From Quisquiliibacterium sp. (GTDB taxonomy: Bacteria; Pseudomonadota; Gammaproteobacteria; Burkholderiales; Burkholderiaceae_E), in the NCBI GenBank assembly GCA_023257915.1, contig JALRBB010000402.1, positions 1-10,167 of the forward strand: DNA of 10,167 nt. Reading direction: 5' to 3'. The notes beneath the pieces were generated by a model. The model was not told the DNA's origin and searched no databases. It saw only the letters and a list, made by a program, of their open reading frames with translations. The position numbers and the translations under genes were made by a program. Shown here piece by piece: positions 1-7,923 of this stretch; position 1 is the stretch's first letter, and the number at the start of each line of letters is the position of its first letter.

Positions 1-135
1 GGGACACAGAGCGGCGGCATCGCCATCGAACTCACACAGAAACAGCAGCATGTTGGGCTCGAAGGGAATATCGCGGCAGCTTTCGGGCAAAATACGCACC
101 GGCGCATCGGGATAACCCGTGTGCCAGCCGGTGTC
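1..135 (-). other. Unrecognised open-frame segment replacing the ppiA C-terminus
   Basis: This stretch continues the ppiA frame without a stop but encodes about 45 residues with no cyclophilin resemblance. It includes an aromatic and acidic run around [15 protein letters not shown]. In the other two minus frames the translation is Arg/Cys-rich and looks non-coding, so the frame continuous with ppiA is the most protein-like. I cannot name the family. It could be part of another gene joined by a chimeric assembly or a recombination event, or a divergent real C-terminus; I favour a joint. Confidence 0.55.
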
Positions 136-474
136 GTTACGCAGTCCGTTACGCGACTCGAGCACGATCGGAGCGCGGGTCGGCTTCTGGCCGAAGTTCG
201 GCGTACCTGCTTTGTAGAAGTCGGCGCTAAAGCCACCGCCCTGGATCATGAAGTTGCCAATGACGCGATGAAAGATCGTGCCGTCATAGTGCTTCGAGTT
301 CACGTATTCGAGGAAGTTGGCCACGCTCTTGGGCGCCTTGTCCGGGTACAGCTCGACGACGATCTCGCCCATCGAGGTCTTGATCGCCACTTGCGGGTTG
401 GCCGCAGCGACGCCTTCTTCGACGGCGCTCAGCGCCACCAGCATCGCGCCGATCAGGGGAAGCTTCTTGAACAT
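1..474 (-). CDS. ppiA: Cyclophilin-type peptidyl-prolyl isomerase, N-terminal part, with unrelated C-terminal tail
   Basis: Peptidyl-prolyl cis-trans isomerases of the cyclophilin family speed folding at proline bonds; this one should be exported. The protein starts [16 protein letters not shown], a short basic and hydrophobic signal peptide ending near residues 23-26. Mature cyclophilin sequence follows: [18 protein letters not shown] (about 31-48), the catalytic FHRVI (Arg70) and FMIQGG (residues 75-80), then [17 protein letters not shown] (about 95-111). GGAGA at about 481-485 (minus strand) is a good ribosome binding site 7-8 bases before the ATG. It lies 55 bases downstream of the TPR gene on the same strand and is probably cotranscribed with it. 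After about residue 113 the expected cyclophilin core (VAMAR...SATSQFFIN) is absent. Instead the open frame reads [19 protein letters not shown] and on to the window edge with no stop. None of the three minus-strand frames of 1-130 contains the missing half, so a simple frameshift does not explain it. Family call is sure for residues 1-113; the rest is not cyclophilin. Confidence 0.85.
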   Translation of the reverse strand, partial: MFKKLPLIGAMLVALSAVEEGVAAANPQVAIKTSMGEIVVELYPDKAPKSVANFLEYVNSKHYDGTIFHRVIGNFMIQGGGFSADFYKAGTPNFGQKPTRAPIVLESRNGLRNDTGWHTGYPDAPVRILPESCRDIPFEPNMLLFLCEFDGDAAALCP

Positions 475-529
475 TTCGGATCTCCGAGGGGGTTGGAATA
501 TGGTTGAAGTCGCACCGCAGCCTGGTGGC

Positions 530-1249
530 TCAGCGCGTCGCAGGCAAGGCCTGCTTCAAAAAGTCGCGCGCCAGTCCGAGGCGCTGGCGCGTGCTGTCGC
601 TGCGCGGATCGAGTTGTGCCGCGCGCTCGTAAGCACGCAAGGCCATCCGGGCGTAGACATCGCCAAGGTTCTCGTGGGCGAGCGCATATCCGGGCAGGGC
701 GGCGACCGCTTTTTCGAGCGCGACTCGGGCCTTGTCGAGTTCTCCGCTAGCCGCATAAACGACCGCAAGGTTGTTGTACGGCTCTGGCAATTCGGGAAAG
801 TCGCGAGTCATTTCCTCGAAGACCTCGGCAGCCTCGGAGGTTCGGTTGCGATCGGCAAGGTTCACGCCATACAAAAAGCGCAGCTGTGCGTCCCGCGGCG
901 AGACTTTCAGGGCGACCTCCAGAACCTTGAGCGCATCGTCGGATTTGCCTTCGCGCATCAGTCGGATCGCCTGCTCGGCTGCGGTCGCTGCCCGGGCGGG
1001 GTTCGACGAGCGGGCTGCGGCCTCGGGCGCGAGCAGACCGCCGTCGGGCTTGTCGGGGAGCAGCGCCGCCGGAGCCTGCGGAATCGTGGGCCGCGCGCGC
1101 TGGGCAGCGACCGGTACAGTCAGCGTCATCAGGGATAGGCCAGCCACGACGGCGGCGATCCGCCAGCTCGCGATCGCCGTCGGCAGTTGCGCCCGGCGGG
1201 CCTTCGCAGGGCCGTCGGCCTTGGGGCCCGGTGCTATACTCGATCGCAT
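530..1249 (-). CDS. Tetratricopeptide-repeat protein with N-terminal signal/anchor
   Basis: A 239-residue protein probably exported to, or anchored facing, the periplasm. Residues 1-29 are basic and polar, 30-48 form a hydrophobic segment ([20 protein letters not shown]) followed by AQ, which could be a signal peptidase site or a membrane anchor. A Pro/Ala-rich linker fills about 51-88. About 89-221 holds roughly four TPR-like units with typical residues, for example [20 protein letters not shown], then [20 protein letters not shown] and [23 protein letters not shown] domains are protein-binding scaffolds; the partner cannot be read from the sequence. Its gene is the upstream partner of ppiA (55-base gap), so a role near envelope protein folding is possible, by context only. 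The start at 1249 has only a weak GGCGGG upstream; the next ATG in frame is inside the hydrophobic segment, so the longer form is preferred. The 5' end overlaps the predicted cysS promoter on the opposite strand. Confidence 0.82.
   Translation of the reverse strand: MRSSIAPGPKADGPAKARRAQLPTAIASWRIAAVVAGLSLMTLTVPVAAQRARPTIPQAPAALLPDKPDGGLLAPEAAARSSNPARAATAAEQAIRLMREGKSDDALKVLEVALKVSPRDAQLRFLYGVNLADRNRTSEAAEVFEEMTRDFPELPEPYNNLAVVYAASGELDKARVALEKAVAALPGYALAHENLGDVYARMALRAYERAAQLDPRSDSTRQRLGLARDFLKQALPATR
1232..1240 (+). promoter_or_regulatory. Extended -10 promoter for the cysS operon
   Basis: TGCTATACT matches the sigma-70 extended -10 form (TGnTATAAT) at five of six hexamer positions. There is no clear -35 at 16-18 bases upstream, which fits an extended -10 promoter. 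Transcription would start near 1247, leaving a leader of about 150 bases before cysS. The element lies inside the first codons of the divergent TPR gene. Prediction from sequence only. Confidence 0.5.
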
Positions 1250-1400
1250 CCCGCCATTCTAGCAATCGCGCCGGGTGCGTCCGCGCCCGCCGGTCGGCAG
1301 TCGGGTTGCGGCCAATCTCCTGGCCACGGGTAGCTCGCCTCGTGAGGGGTCGGCTGCCAGTCGCCCAGGGACCTGCCGATTGCCTTGCACGCCTTGTCCG
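1250..1400 (+). promoter_or_regulatory. Divergent intergenic region and putative structured cysS leader
   Basis: The 151 bases between the TPR gene and cysS contain no gene I can support, although the cysS frame stays open upstream to about 1275. On the minus strand TAGAAT (1261-1256) resembles a -10 for the TPR gene but would put the start of transcription almost on the ATG. On the plus strand GGCCA (1310-1314) can pair with TGGCC (1321-1325) around a 6-base loop, and TCGGCAG (1294-1300) can pair with CTGCCGA (1373-1379), enclosing most of the leader. No T-box or known riboswitch features are visible. No Shine-Dalgarno sequence precedes the cysS ATG. Confidence 0.35.
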
Positions 1401-2807
1401 ATGCTTCGAATCTACAACTCGCTGACCCGCCAGAAGGAAGAGTTCGTTCCGCTCGAGCCGGGCCGCATTCGTCTGTATGTCTGCGGCATGACGGTCTACG
1501 ATTTCTGCCATGTCGGCCATGCGCGCGTCATGGTTGTGTTCGACGCGGTGCAGCGCTGGCTGCGCGGCTGTGGCTGGCAGTTGACCTATGTCCGCAACAT
1601 CACCGACATCGACGACAAGATCATCCGACGCGCCGTCGAAAATGGCGAAACCGCCAGAGCGTTGACGGAGCGCTTCATCGGCGCAATGCACGAGGACGCC
1701 GATGCGCTCGGCGTACAACGTCCAGACCACGAACCGCGCGCTACCGAGTATGTGCCGCAGATGCTTGGTCTGATCGAGTTACTCGAGAAAAACGGCTACG
1801 CCTATCGGGCTGCCGACGGCGACGTGAACTACTCCGTTCGTCGGTTTTCCGGTTACGGCAAGCTGTCGGGCAAGTCGCTCGACGATCTTCGCGCCGGAGA
1901 GCGTGTGGCGGTGGCCGACGCCAAGCAGGATCCTCTGGACTTCGTTCTGTGGAAGGCTGCCAAGGCTGACGAACCTGACGAGGTCAAATGGGCTTCGCAC
2001 TATGGAACTGGTCGGCCGGGCTGGCACATCGAGTGCTCGGCGATGTCCACTGCGTTGCTGGGACGCACCATCGACATCCATGGTGGTGGTGCCGATCTGC
2101 AGTTTCCGCATCACGAGAACGAGATCGCGCAAAGCGAGGGCGCCAATGGCTGCCAGTTCGTGCGCTACTGGATGCATAACGGCTTCGTGCGCGTCGATGA
2201 CGAAAAGATGTCCAAGTCGCTGGGCAACTTTTTCACGATTCGCGAGGTGCTGCGCAAGTTCGACGCCGAGGTGGTGCGCCTGTTCATTTTGCGCGCGCAC
2301 TACCGTAGTCCGCTGAACTACTCGGATGCCCATCTGGAGGACGCACGCGCCTCGCTGCTGCGCCTGTACAACGCGCTGTCAGAAACCTTCCGTGGTGAGC
2401 TGGATGCGGCCAATCTCGACTGGTCGCAGCCCGCCGCGAGTCGCTTTCGTGCGGCGATGGAGGACGACTTCAACACGCCGGAGGCTCTGGCAGTGTTGTT
2501 CGAGCTGGCCAATGAACTGAATCGCAGCCGCGAGCCAGCCGTGGAAACGCTGCTCAGACAGTTGGCCGGCCTGCTCGGATTGCTCGGCAAGGACCTGACG
2601 CAGGCGCGCCGCAGCGGTCTGCTCGGCAGCGATGCGAGCGCTGACGCCGGCCTGAGCGATGCGCAGATCGAGGCAGCGATTGCCGCGCGCGCGGCGGCCA
2701 AGAAGGCCAAGGACTATTCCCAGGCAGACCGGCTTCGCGCCGAACTGCTCGAGCAGGGCGTCATGCTCGAGGACACGCCGCAAGGCACCGTCTGGCGACG
2801 CGCTTGA
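1401..2807 (+). CDS. cysS: Cysteinyl-tRNA synthetase
   Basis: Cytoplasmic class I aminoacyl-tRNA synthetase that activates cysteine with ATP and charges tRNA-Cys. At 468 residues it is close to the E. coli enzyme (461). The ATP-binding HIGH signature is HVGH at 37-40 after [15 protein letters not shown] is at 269-273 in [10 protein letters not shown]. The four zinc ligands that select cysteine are present as Cys28, Cys212 (WHIECSAMS), His237 and Glu241 (FPHHENE). The C-terminal helical, anticodon-binding part follows, ending in a short [23 protein letters not shown] segment typical of the family. The ATG at 1401 is chosen because the protein then begins [15 protein letters not shown] as family members do; the open frame further upstream is not conserved in style. 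The stop overlaps the next start. First gene of the probable operon through tilS. Confidence 0.97.
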   Translation: MLRIYNSLTRQKEEFVPLEPGRIRLYVCGMTVYDFCHVGHARVMVVFDAVQRWLRGCGWQLTYVRNITDIDDKIIRRAVENGETARALTERFIGAMHEDADALGVQRPDHEPRATEYVPQMLGLIELLEKNGYAYRAADGDVNYSVRRFSGYGKLSGKSLDDLRAGERVAVADAKQDPLDFVLWKAAKADEPDEVKWASHYGTGRPGWHIECSAMSTALLGRTIDIHGGGADLQFPHHENEIAQSEGANGCQFVRYWMHNGFVRVDDEKMSKSLGNFFTIREVLRKFDAEVVRLFILRAHYRSPLNYSDAHLEDARASLLRLYNALSETFRGELDAANLDWSQPAASRFRAAMEDDFNTPEALAVLFELANELNRSREPAVETLLRQLAGLLGLLGKDLTQARRSGLLGSDASADAGLSDAQIEAAIAARAAAKKAKDYSQADRLRAELLEQGVMLEDTPQGTVWRRA

Positions 2808-3826
2808 AACCGTTCTGGATCCATTCCGGCCTTGCGCTGCTGGATGTCGACGAACACGGTGGTCTGTTGATCACCGATGACTTCCTGCGCGCCTACCTGC
2901 GCCGCCCGGAGCTTGAGCTGGTCGATGAGTCCTGCGATGCCGAGCGTGCGTTGCACGCGGCGTTGCTGGCCGATCCGAGAGCTGCGATTGCCCAGGCTCA
3001 GATCGATGCGATGCTGGATGCCGACGTGCGTGAGAACTGGCGTCTGTTCCTGCGGCTTCGCGCACGCCTGCTGACGGCCACGAATCTGCAGGCAGCCTAT
3101 TTGCAGCTGTTTGCCGACGCGCAGCGCGATGGCCGCATCGACATCCCGCCGCTCTTTGCGGACCAGTTCGCGCAAATCATCATGCACCATGTGCTCGCCG
3201 GTTGTGAGGACGGTCTGATGCTTCGCGTTGCCGAGTTGTGGTTTCGCGAACAGCGGGTGTCGATCGACGACGCCCGGGTCGTTCTGGCAGATCGCGACAC
3301 CGTCGAAGGGCGTGTGAACGACCAGGGGCTGGGAAGCATCGGCAGGCTGCTCGCGCAAGGCAATATCCGTGCGCGCGGGGTTGACCTGGATGTGCTCGAC
3401 CAGAGCAACGCGCAGCAATACTTCGGGCGCGACGAGTTGCATGACTTTGCGTTCGAGATCACCTACGGGCGCAAGTCGTCGCAGCTGTTTGCGGATCTTC
3501 TCGCACGCTGGATTGGCCATTTGATCGGGGTTGCCGTTCGGGTCACGCCGCTGGCCTCGATCGACGACACCCGTTGGCGCTGGCATGTCGGCCTTGATGC
3601 GCAGGCCTCCGGGCTGCTCGACAAGCTGTATCGCGGGGATGGCCTGACACCGGACGAACACCGCCGCATCCTGTTGCTGCTGCGGCTCGACTTCGACAAG
3701 CTGTCCGAGCAGCGTCATGAAGTTGCCGGAAAACCGGTCTACCTGGCGCTGGCGATGGACGAGGAAGGGGTGTTGCGCATGAAGCCGCAAAACCTGCTGT
3801 TCAATCTGCCGGTAGCGCAGCAGTGA
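2804..3826 (+). CDS. Conserved hypothetical protein (DUF6352-like)
   Basis: A 340-residue soluble protein with no signal peptide or membrane segment and no catalytic motif I can identify. The N-terminus [32 protein letters not shown] resembles, from memory, the betaproteobacterial family labelled DUF6352; that name needs a profile search. It is rich in Leu, Ala, Arg and Asp and looks mostly helical, with one conserved-looking run [39 protein letters not shown]. The start is TTG at 2804, read from the TTGA overlap with the cysS stop, which indicates translational coupling. Starting there keeps the MKPFW start that I associate with the family. The stop overlaps the next GTG start by 4 bases. 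It thus sits between cysS and a DNA repair gene, but the context does not reveal its function. Confidence 0.8.
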   Translation: MKPFWIHSGLALLDVDEHGGLLITDDFLRAYLRRPELELVDESCDAERALHAALLADPRAAIAQAQIDAMLDADVRENWRLFLRLRARLLTATNLQAAYLQLFADAQRDGRIDIPPLFADQFAQIIMHHVLAGCEDGLMLRVAELWFREQRVSIDDARVVLADRDTVEGRVNDQGLGSIGRLLAQGNIRARGVDLDVLDQSNAQQYFGRDELHDFAFEITYGRKSSQLFADLLARWIGHLIGVAVRVTPLASIDDTRWRWHVGLDAQASGLLDKLYRGDGLTPDEHRRILLLLRLDFDKLSEQRHEVAGKPVYLALAMDEEGVLRMKPQNLLFNLPVAQQ

Positions 3827-4479
3827 GCCTGGCCGTCAAGCCGCATTACTGGGAGCAGGCGCGCCGCGCACTGGCGCGTCGCGATCCGGTGATGCGAGCC
3901 GTGATCCGTCGTTGCGGCGATGCCCATCTGGAGCCTCGTGGGGATGCCTTTCTGACACTGGCCCGGGCGATCGTCGGTCAGCAGATTTCGGTCAAGGCTG
4001 CGCAATCAATCTGGAATCGGCTCGCGGCGAGTGCCCGGGAGATGACGCCGCAACGCGTGTCGCGCATGCGTCCGGCGACGTTGCAGTCCTGCGGTTTGTC
4101 TGGGCGCAAGGTCGACTATCTGCGTGAATTGGCGAAAGGTTTTCGCGACGGCGAGGTCGATCCCTCGGGATGGAGCGATCTCGACGATGATTTGGTGATT
4201 GCCGAACTGGTTCGGTTGCGCGGGATCGGTCGCTGGACAGCCGAGATGTTTTTGATATTCAATCTGATGCGACCCGACGTATTCCCGGTCGACGACATCG
4301 GCGTGCTGCGCGCGATCGCGCTCAACTATGCTGATGAGATCGACGGACAAGAGCTGCAGTTTGCAGGCCGCCAGTCGCGCCAGGCCGCGGCTCAGATCGC
4401 AGAGCGCTGGCGACCGTGGCGCAGTGTCGCCACGTGGTACCTGTGGCGCAGCCTGGATCCGGTGCCGGTGGAGTACTGA
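3823..4479 (+). CDS. alkA: DNA-3-methyladenine glycosylase II (HhH-GPD family)
   Basis: Base-excision-repair enzyme that removes alkylated purines such as 3-methyladenine from DNA. The 218-residue protein has the helix-hairpin-helix motif [14 protein letters not shown] at 129-142 and the catalytic loop FPVDDIGVL, where Asp158 corresponds to the AlkA catalytic Asp238. The early segment [22 protein letters not shown] is the usual entry to the glycosylase fold, and the end [17 protein letters not shown] matches the family C-terminus. It is shorter than E. coli AlkA (282 residues) because the N-terminal beta domain is missing, as in many bacterial short forms. The start is GTG at 3823 in a GTGA overlap with the preceding stop, so translation is coupled. 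No Ada-type operator is seen; expression probably follows the operon. Confidence 0.92.
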   Translation: MSLAVKPHYWEQARRALARRDPVMRAVIRRCGDAHLEPRGDAFLTLARAIVGQQISVKAAQSIWNRLAASAREMTPQRVSRMRPATLQSCGLSGRKVDYLRELAKGFRDGEVDPSGWSDLDDDLVIAELVRLRGIGRWTAEMFLIFNLMRPDVFPVDDIGVLRAIALNYADEIDGQELQFAGRQSRQAAAQIAERWRPWRSVATWYLWRSLDPVPVEY

Positions 4480-4493
4480 TCGGCGGAGACCCC

Positions 4494-5459
4494 ATGAAGA
4501 CGACATTTCTGGATTTCGAGCAACAAATCGCTGATCTCGAAGAAAAGATCGACTCGCTGCGCTTCGTGCAGGGCGAGTCAGCAGTCGATATTGCCGACGA
4601 GATCGATCGGCTGCGCAAAAAGAGCCAGACGCTGGTCAAGGACACCTACGCAAAGCTTTCGCCCTGGCAGGTGGCGCAGGTTGCGCGGCATCCGCAGCGC
4701 CCTTACACGCTCGACTACATCGACGCGATCTTCACCGATTTTCACGAGATGCATGGCGATCGCAGCTACGCCGACGACCCATCGATAGTCGGCGGACCGG
4801 CCCGTTTCAATGGCCACGCGGTGATGGTGATCGGCCATCAGAAGGGGCGCGACACCAAGGAGCGGGGCTTTCGCAATTTCGGCATGCCGCGACCCGAGGG
4901 CTATCGCAAGGCCTTGCGTCTGATGAAGACTGCCGAGAAATTCGGCATGCCTGTATTTACCTTTGTCGACACGCCTGGCGCGTTCCCGGGCATCGGCGCC
5001 GAGGAGCGCGGTCAGTCCGAGGCGATCGGCCGCAATCTGTTCGAGATGTCTGCGTTGCAGGTTCCGATCGTCACGACGATCATCGGCGAAGGCGGCTCCG
5101 GTGGAGCGCTCGCGATTGCAGTGTCTGACATGACGCTGATGCTGCAGTACGCGATCCTGTCGGTCATTTCCCCGGAGGGATGCGCGGCGATTCTCTGGAA
5201 GAGCGCCGAGAAGGCGCCGGAAGCAGCCGAGATTCTGGGAATCACCGCACATCGGCTCAAGGCCCTCGGCCTTGTCGATCGAATTGTCAATGAGCCGCTG
5301 GGCGGCGCGCATCGAGACTCTCGTCAGATGGCGCAGTTGCTCAAGCGTGCTCTGGGCGACGCATTACGTCAGTTCCAGGACATCAAGCCTGCCGATCTGA
5401 TCAGGCAGCGCCAAGAGCGGATCATGGCCTATGGCAAGTTCAAGGAGATCGCCGGCTGA
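4494..5459 (+). CDS. accA: Acetyl-CoA carboxylase carboxyltransferase subunit alpha
   Basis: The alpha subunit joins AccD in the carboxyltransferase that moves the carboxyl group from biotin-AccB to acetyl-CoA, giving malonyl-CoA for fatty acid synthesis. At 321 residues it matches E. coli AccA (319). Visible family features are the N-terminal coiled-coil-like [16 protein letters not shown] (8-23), the [11 protein letters not shown] segment (66-76), [20 protein letters not shown] (157-176), the oxyanion-hole glycines in [15 protein letters not shown] (about 198-212), and [21 protein letters not shown]. The ATG at 4494 has GGAG at 4485-4488, five bases upstream, which fixes this start over longer forms beginning inside the glycosylase gene. 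It lies 14 bases after that gene's stop and runs into tilS. Confidence 0.97.
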   Translation: MKTTFLDFEQQIADLEEKIDSLRFVQGESAVDIADEIDRLRKKSQTLVKDTYAKLSPWQVAQVARHPQRPYTLDYIDAIFTDFHEMHGDRSYADDPSIVGGPARFNGHAVMVIGHQKGRDTKERGFRNFGMPRPEGYRKALRLMKTAEKFGMPVFTFVDTPGAFPGIGAEERGQSEAIGRNLFEMSALQVPIVTTIIGEGGSGGALAIAVSDMTLMLQYAILSVISPEGCAAILWKSAEKAPEAAEILGITAHRLKALGLVDRIVNEPLGGAHRDSRQMAQLLKRALGDALRQFQDIKPADLIRQRQERIMAYGKFKEIAG

Positions 5460-6864
5460 GCTCGTGCAGGCGCTGCAACAGCGCCTGTCACACGGCACCC
5501 GCTGGCTGGTCGCATACAGTGGCGGCCTCGATTCCACGGCCTTGCTGCACGCAAGCTGCGCGCTTGCCGATCCGGCCCGGGTCCTTGCGCTGCATGTGCA
5601 TCATGGTCTGCAGCCGGCGGCAGATGCCTGGCCGGCGCATTGCGACGCGCAGGCTAGCGCGCTCGGAGCCGCCTTCGAATGTATTCGTCTGCAAGGCGCG
5701 CCGGCGCCTGGTCAGAGCCTGGAGGCTTGGGCTCGCGAGCATCGCTATGCGGCGCTGGCCGCTGCGGCCCGACGGCATCGGGCTGATGCAGTGCTGACCG
5801 CGCATCATGCCGATGATCAGATCGAGACCATGCTGATGCGCCTTGCGCGCGGCAGCGGCATCGACGGCCTTTGCGGCATCGAACCGGACACCGTGTTGCA
5901 TGGCGTGCGTGTGCTGCGGCCCTGGCTCGAGTTCCCGCGTGCGGTACTGCTCGGCTATGCGACGCAACACCGCCTGCAATGGGTGGAAGATCCGAGTAAC
6001 CGGGATCTGTCGCGGACACGCAATGCTCTTCGCCACGATCTGCTGCCAGCTTTGGACGCGGCCGATCCGGGCTTGCGCGAGCGCCTTTGGCAGGCACTGC
6101 CCGCATTACGTCAGGCACGGGCCGATCAGCAGGCGCAAGCTTGGCGTGATCTGGAGGCGGCGCGGACCGAGGCGCGCGGTTGCATCGGTGCAACGGCTGA
6201 CGATCCGCCGGCCCTAAACCGACGCGTGCTGCGCACGCTGGTGCCCGAGCGCTGCAATGCGGTGCTGCGCCTTTGGTTGCGCAAGGCCGGTCTGGCCATG
6301 CCGTCCCGGGCAAGGCTGGCGCAGATGCGCTTGCAACTGGTCGAGGCGCCCGGTGCGCATGGGCGGGTTGCGCATCAGGACAAGATGCTGGTGCGCGATC
6401 GTGACCAGATTTGTCTGCTCGAGGCAGCGCAACTTGCCGCAGTTCCGGTCGCAGGCATGTCGCTGCGATGGAGCGGGCAGACCAGTCTCGCGTTGCCGGG
6501 CGGGCATGGTTATCTGCTGTTCGAGCCGGTCGAGGAAAGCGACAACGGCGCTGCGGTCAGTGCAAGCTGGCTCGCGCGGCAGACGATCGAGATCAGCGCC
6601 GGAGGGCGTCCGCAAGCGCGCATCAGGCCGCGTCCTGGTGGCGTCTCACGCACGCTGAAAAATCTCTATCAGGAAGCCGCGGTGCCAGCCTGGATGCGGC
6701 CGTCCCTGCCGCTGGTGCATGTCGGCGGGCGCCTACTCTACGCAGCAGGCATTGGCATGGACTGCGATAACGCCTGGCCACGTGAGGCGCCATGCGTGCG
6801 TCTGCGATGGACTAGCGATGCGCCGACGCTCAAGCTTGCGGCCAGCCCTGCAGCAGCCCTCTGA
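5431..6864 (+). CDS. tilS: tRNA-Ile lysidine synthetase
   Basis: TilS attaches lysine to C34 of the CAU anticodon of tRNA-Ile using ATP, so that it reads AUA and is charged with isoleucine; it is essential. In the 477-residue form the N-type PP-loop SGGLDS is at 30-35 and the HHADDQIET motif at 125-133. A substrate-binding middle domain lies about 250-330 ([20 protein letters not shown] onward). The C-terminal TilS domain is about 385-455 ([14 protein letters not shown], then [15 protein letters not shown] and [18 protein letters not shown]). The start is unsettled: ATG at 5431 overlaps accA by 29 bases with a weak site upstream, while GTG at 5464 is 4 bases after the accA stop but has its nearest GGAG 16 bases away. 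The longer form is reported. The end overlaps the convergent hydrolase gene by 35 bases. Confidence 0.93.
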   Translation: MASSRRSPAELVQALQQRLSHGTRWLVAYSGGLDSTALLHASCALADPARVLALHVHHGLQPAADAWPAHCDAQASALGAAFECIRLQGAPAPGQSLEAWAREHRYAALAAAARRHRADAVLTAHHADDQIETMLMRLARGSGIDGLCGIEPDTVLHGVRVLRPWLEFPRAVLLGYATQHRLQWVEDPSNRDLSRTRNALRHDLLPALDAADPGLRERLWQALPALRQARADQQAQAWRDLEAARTEARGCIGATADDPPALNRRVLRTLVPERCNAVLRLWLRKAGLAMPSRARLAQMRLQLVEAPGAHGRVAHQDKMLVRDRDQICLLEAAQLAAVPVAGMSLRWSGQTSLALPGGHGYLLFEPVEESDNGAAVSASWLARQTIEISAGGRPQARIRPRPGGVSRTLKNLYQEAAVPAWMRPSLPLVHVGGRLLYAAGIGMDCDNAWPREAPCVRLRWTSDAPTLKLAASPAAAL

Positions 6865-7786
6865 GCGCAGCAACGAACGCGAGCGGCTGGTCGATCATCA
6901 CGTGATGATCGGCTTGCGGGATCTCGATCATCGGAGAGCCGACGGGTGCCAGGCTGCGTGCGTACTCGATCACTTTCGGACCGACGAGCCCCGAGCGTGA
7001 GCCCCAGATCAGTGCGATCGGGCAGCGCGCACCGGCCAAATCCTCGCTCGGACTACCCATCCGGTACCCTTTCCACATGAATGGATCGAAGCACCAGGTC
7101 CATCCGCCCGGACTGTCGTCGCTCGCCTGTACCGCACGCAGCGAGGTCCGCGCGATGTGATCGACGATGTACAGATGTTCGCAGGCTTGCACCGGCATCA
7201 GCCGAAACCGCATGACCGCATCCTCGAAGCTTGGATACACCCGCAGAGGCTTGAGTTCCCTTGCCTGGCGCGCCTCTTCGAACTGTCGGCGCTGATCGGG
7301 AGTGCGCATCGGGGAGTCGACAATCACTGCTGCGCGCAGCCGCTCACCGTGGCGTGCCGCGCAGGCCATCGTCGGGAAGCCCCCGAACGAATGCCCGACG
7401 AACACAGGCTTGAGCGGCGCATCGAACAGGCCCTCGAGTTGCGCAATGCCCAAGGCCTCGTCGATAAAACCGTCCAGCTTGTAACTTCCGGTCTCGCGCC
7501 AGTCGGAGCGGCCCATGCCCGACCATGAGAAGGCCACGACACGAAACTGATCGGCAAAAAACGGTGCGATGAAACTCCACCAGCGCGCATGCGCGCCGTT
7601 GCCGTGCATCAGCAGCAGACCAGGCTTGCCGCGTTCGCCCCAGGTCAGGGTTTCAAGGCGCGCGCCGGCGACCTCGTGAAAGCGGGTTTCTGGTTCGGTC
7701 GCGAGGGCTTCACGGAACCAGGCTGGGGCCGGCGGTTGCCGCCCTTCGAGTGCGGCGAGAAGTCCGCCGCCATGGGATTCGGTCAT
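6830..7786 (-). CDS. Alpha/beta hydrolase
   Basis: A 318-residue serine-hydrolase-fold protein with no signal peptide, likely cytoplasmic; substrate unknown. The oxyanion region is LLMHGNGAHARWW (HGNG at about 61-64), the nucleophile elbow is GHSFGG with Ser133, and the catalytic His lies in QADHHVMIDQP (His294 or 295). A cap-like region separates the elbow from the last strands. The usual acid position after the sixth strand reads IALIWGSRSGLVGP, with Ser and Gly where IWGDxD is common, so the acid residue is not obvious and may come from elsewhere. I chose ATG 7786 (MTESHGGG). ATG 7861 is in frame and 25 codons longer, but it overlaps the -10-like sequences between this gene and lysC and adds a low-complexity polar stretch. 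Neither start has a clear ribosome binding site. It is transcribed against tilS and away from lysC, breaking the same-strand run of the neighbouring genes. Confidence 0.85.
   Translation of the reverse strand: MTESHGGGLLAALEGRQPPAPAWFREALATEPETRFHEVAGARLETLTWGERGKPGLLLMHGNGAHARWWSFIAPFFADQFRVVAFSWSGMGRSDWRETGSYKLDGFIDEALGIAQLEGLFDAPLKPVFVGHSFGGFPTMACAARHGERLRAAVIVDSPMRTPDQRRQFEEARQARELKPLRVYPSFEDAVMRFRLMPVQACEHLYIVDHIARTSLRAVQASDDSPGGWTWCFDPFMWKGYRMGSPSEDLAGARCPIALIWGSRSGLVGPKVIEYARSLAPVGSPMIEIPQADHHVMIDQPLAFVAALRGLLQGWPQA
6892..6911. repeat. Perfect 20-bp palindrome
   Basis: CGATCATCACGTGATGATCG is its own reverse complement. It begins 27 bases after the tilS stop and lies in the 3' part of the hydrolase gene, where it encodes the DHHVMI residues around the catalytic histidine. 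It could be a protein-binding site or contribute to a bidirectional hairpin ending both convergent transcripts, but no T-run follows on either strand. It could also be a chance result of codon choice. Confidence 0.6.
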
Positions 7787-7863
7787 GGGGTGTCGCGAGT
7801 CGGCGTGAGCGTCAACCGGATTATCAGGAGTTTGTCGGACAATATCTTTTGTGCAGCGCATCA

Positions 7864-7871
7864 AGTATAAT
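7864..7871. promoter_or_regulatory. Symmetric -10-like element between the hydrolase gene and lysC
   Basis: On the plus strand TATAAT (7866-7871) is a consensus -10 and would start lysC transcription near 7878, about 45 bases before the ATG. On the minus strand TATACT (7869-7864) overlaps it and could serve the hydrolase gene with a start near 7857. No good -35 is seen for either. Overlapping -10 elements on both strands fit a divergent promoter. Confidence 0.5.
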
Positions 7872-7894
7872 TGAGGGTTTTTCGCTTGCCCGAA

Positions 7895-7918
7895 TTGACG
7901 GGATTTTTGACGGGATTG
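7895..7918 (+). repeat. 12-bp tandem duplication in the lysC leader
   Basis: TTGACGGGATTT (7895-7906) is followed directly by TTGACGGGATTG (7907-7918), 11 of 12 bases identical. It lies between the predicted promoter and the lysC start, just before GGAG. It is too short for a riboswitch; it may be a replication slippage product or a repeated binding site. Confidence 0.7.
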
Positions 7919-7923
7919 CGGAG

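Noticed and set aside
1275..1400. N-terminal extension of cysS to 1275
   Set aside because: The added 42 residues are Arg/Pro/Cys-rich and absent from the family as I know it; MLRIYNS is the normal start.
747..1730. Minus-strand open frame of 327 codons crossing the TPR gene and the cysS start
   Set aside because: It overlaps two recognised genes in other frames, crosses the divergent promoter, and has an Arg-rich low-quality translation.
2714..3790. Long minus-strand open frame of 358 codons opposite cysS end and the hypothetical gene
   Set aside because: It is a complement shadow of well-supported plus-strand coding with operon overlaps; its translation is His/Gln/Arg-rich with no motif.
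4416..4493. N-terminal extension of accA into the glycosylase gene
   Set aside because: ATG 4494 has a well-spaced GGAG and gives the standard accA length and start.
7832..7842. TTGTCGGACAA inverted repeat as an operator
   Set aside because: Only five pairs; expected by chance in a window this size and not tied to a known regulator.
7872..7923. Lysine riboswitch upstream of lysC
   Set aside because: The leader is about 50 bases, far too short, and lacks the multi-helix aptamer.
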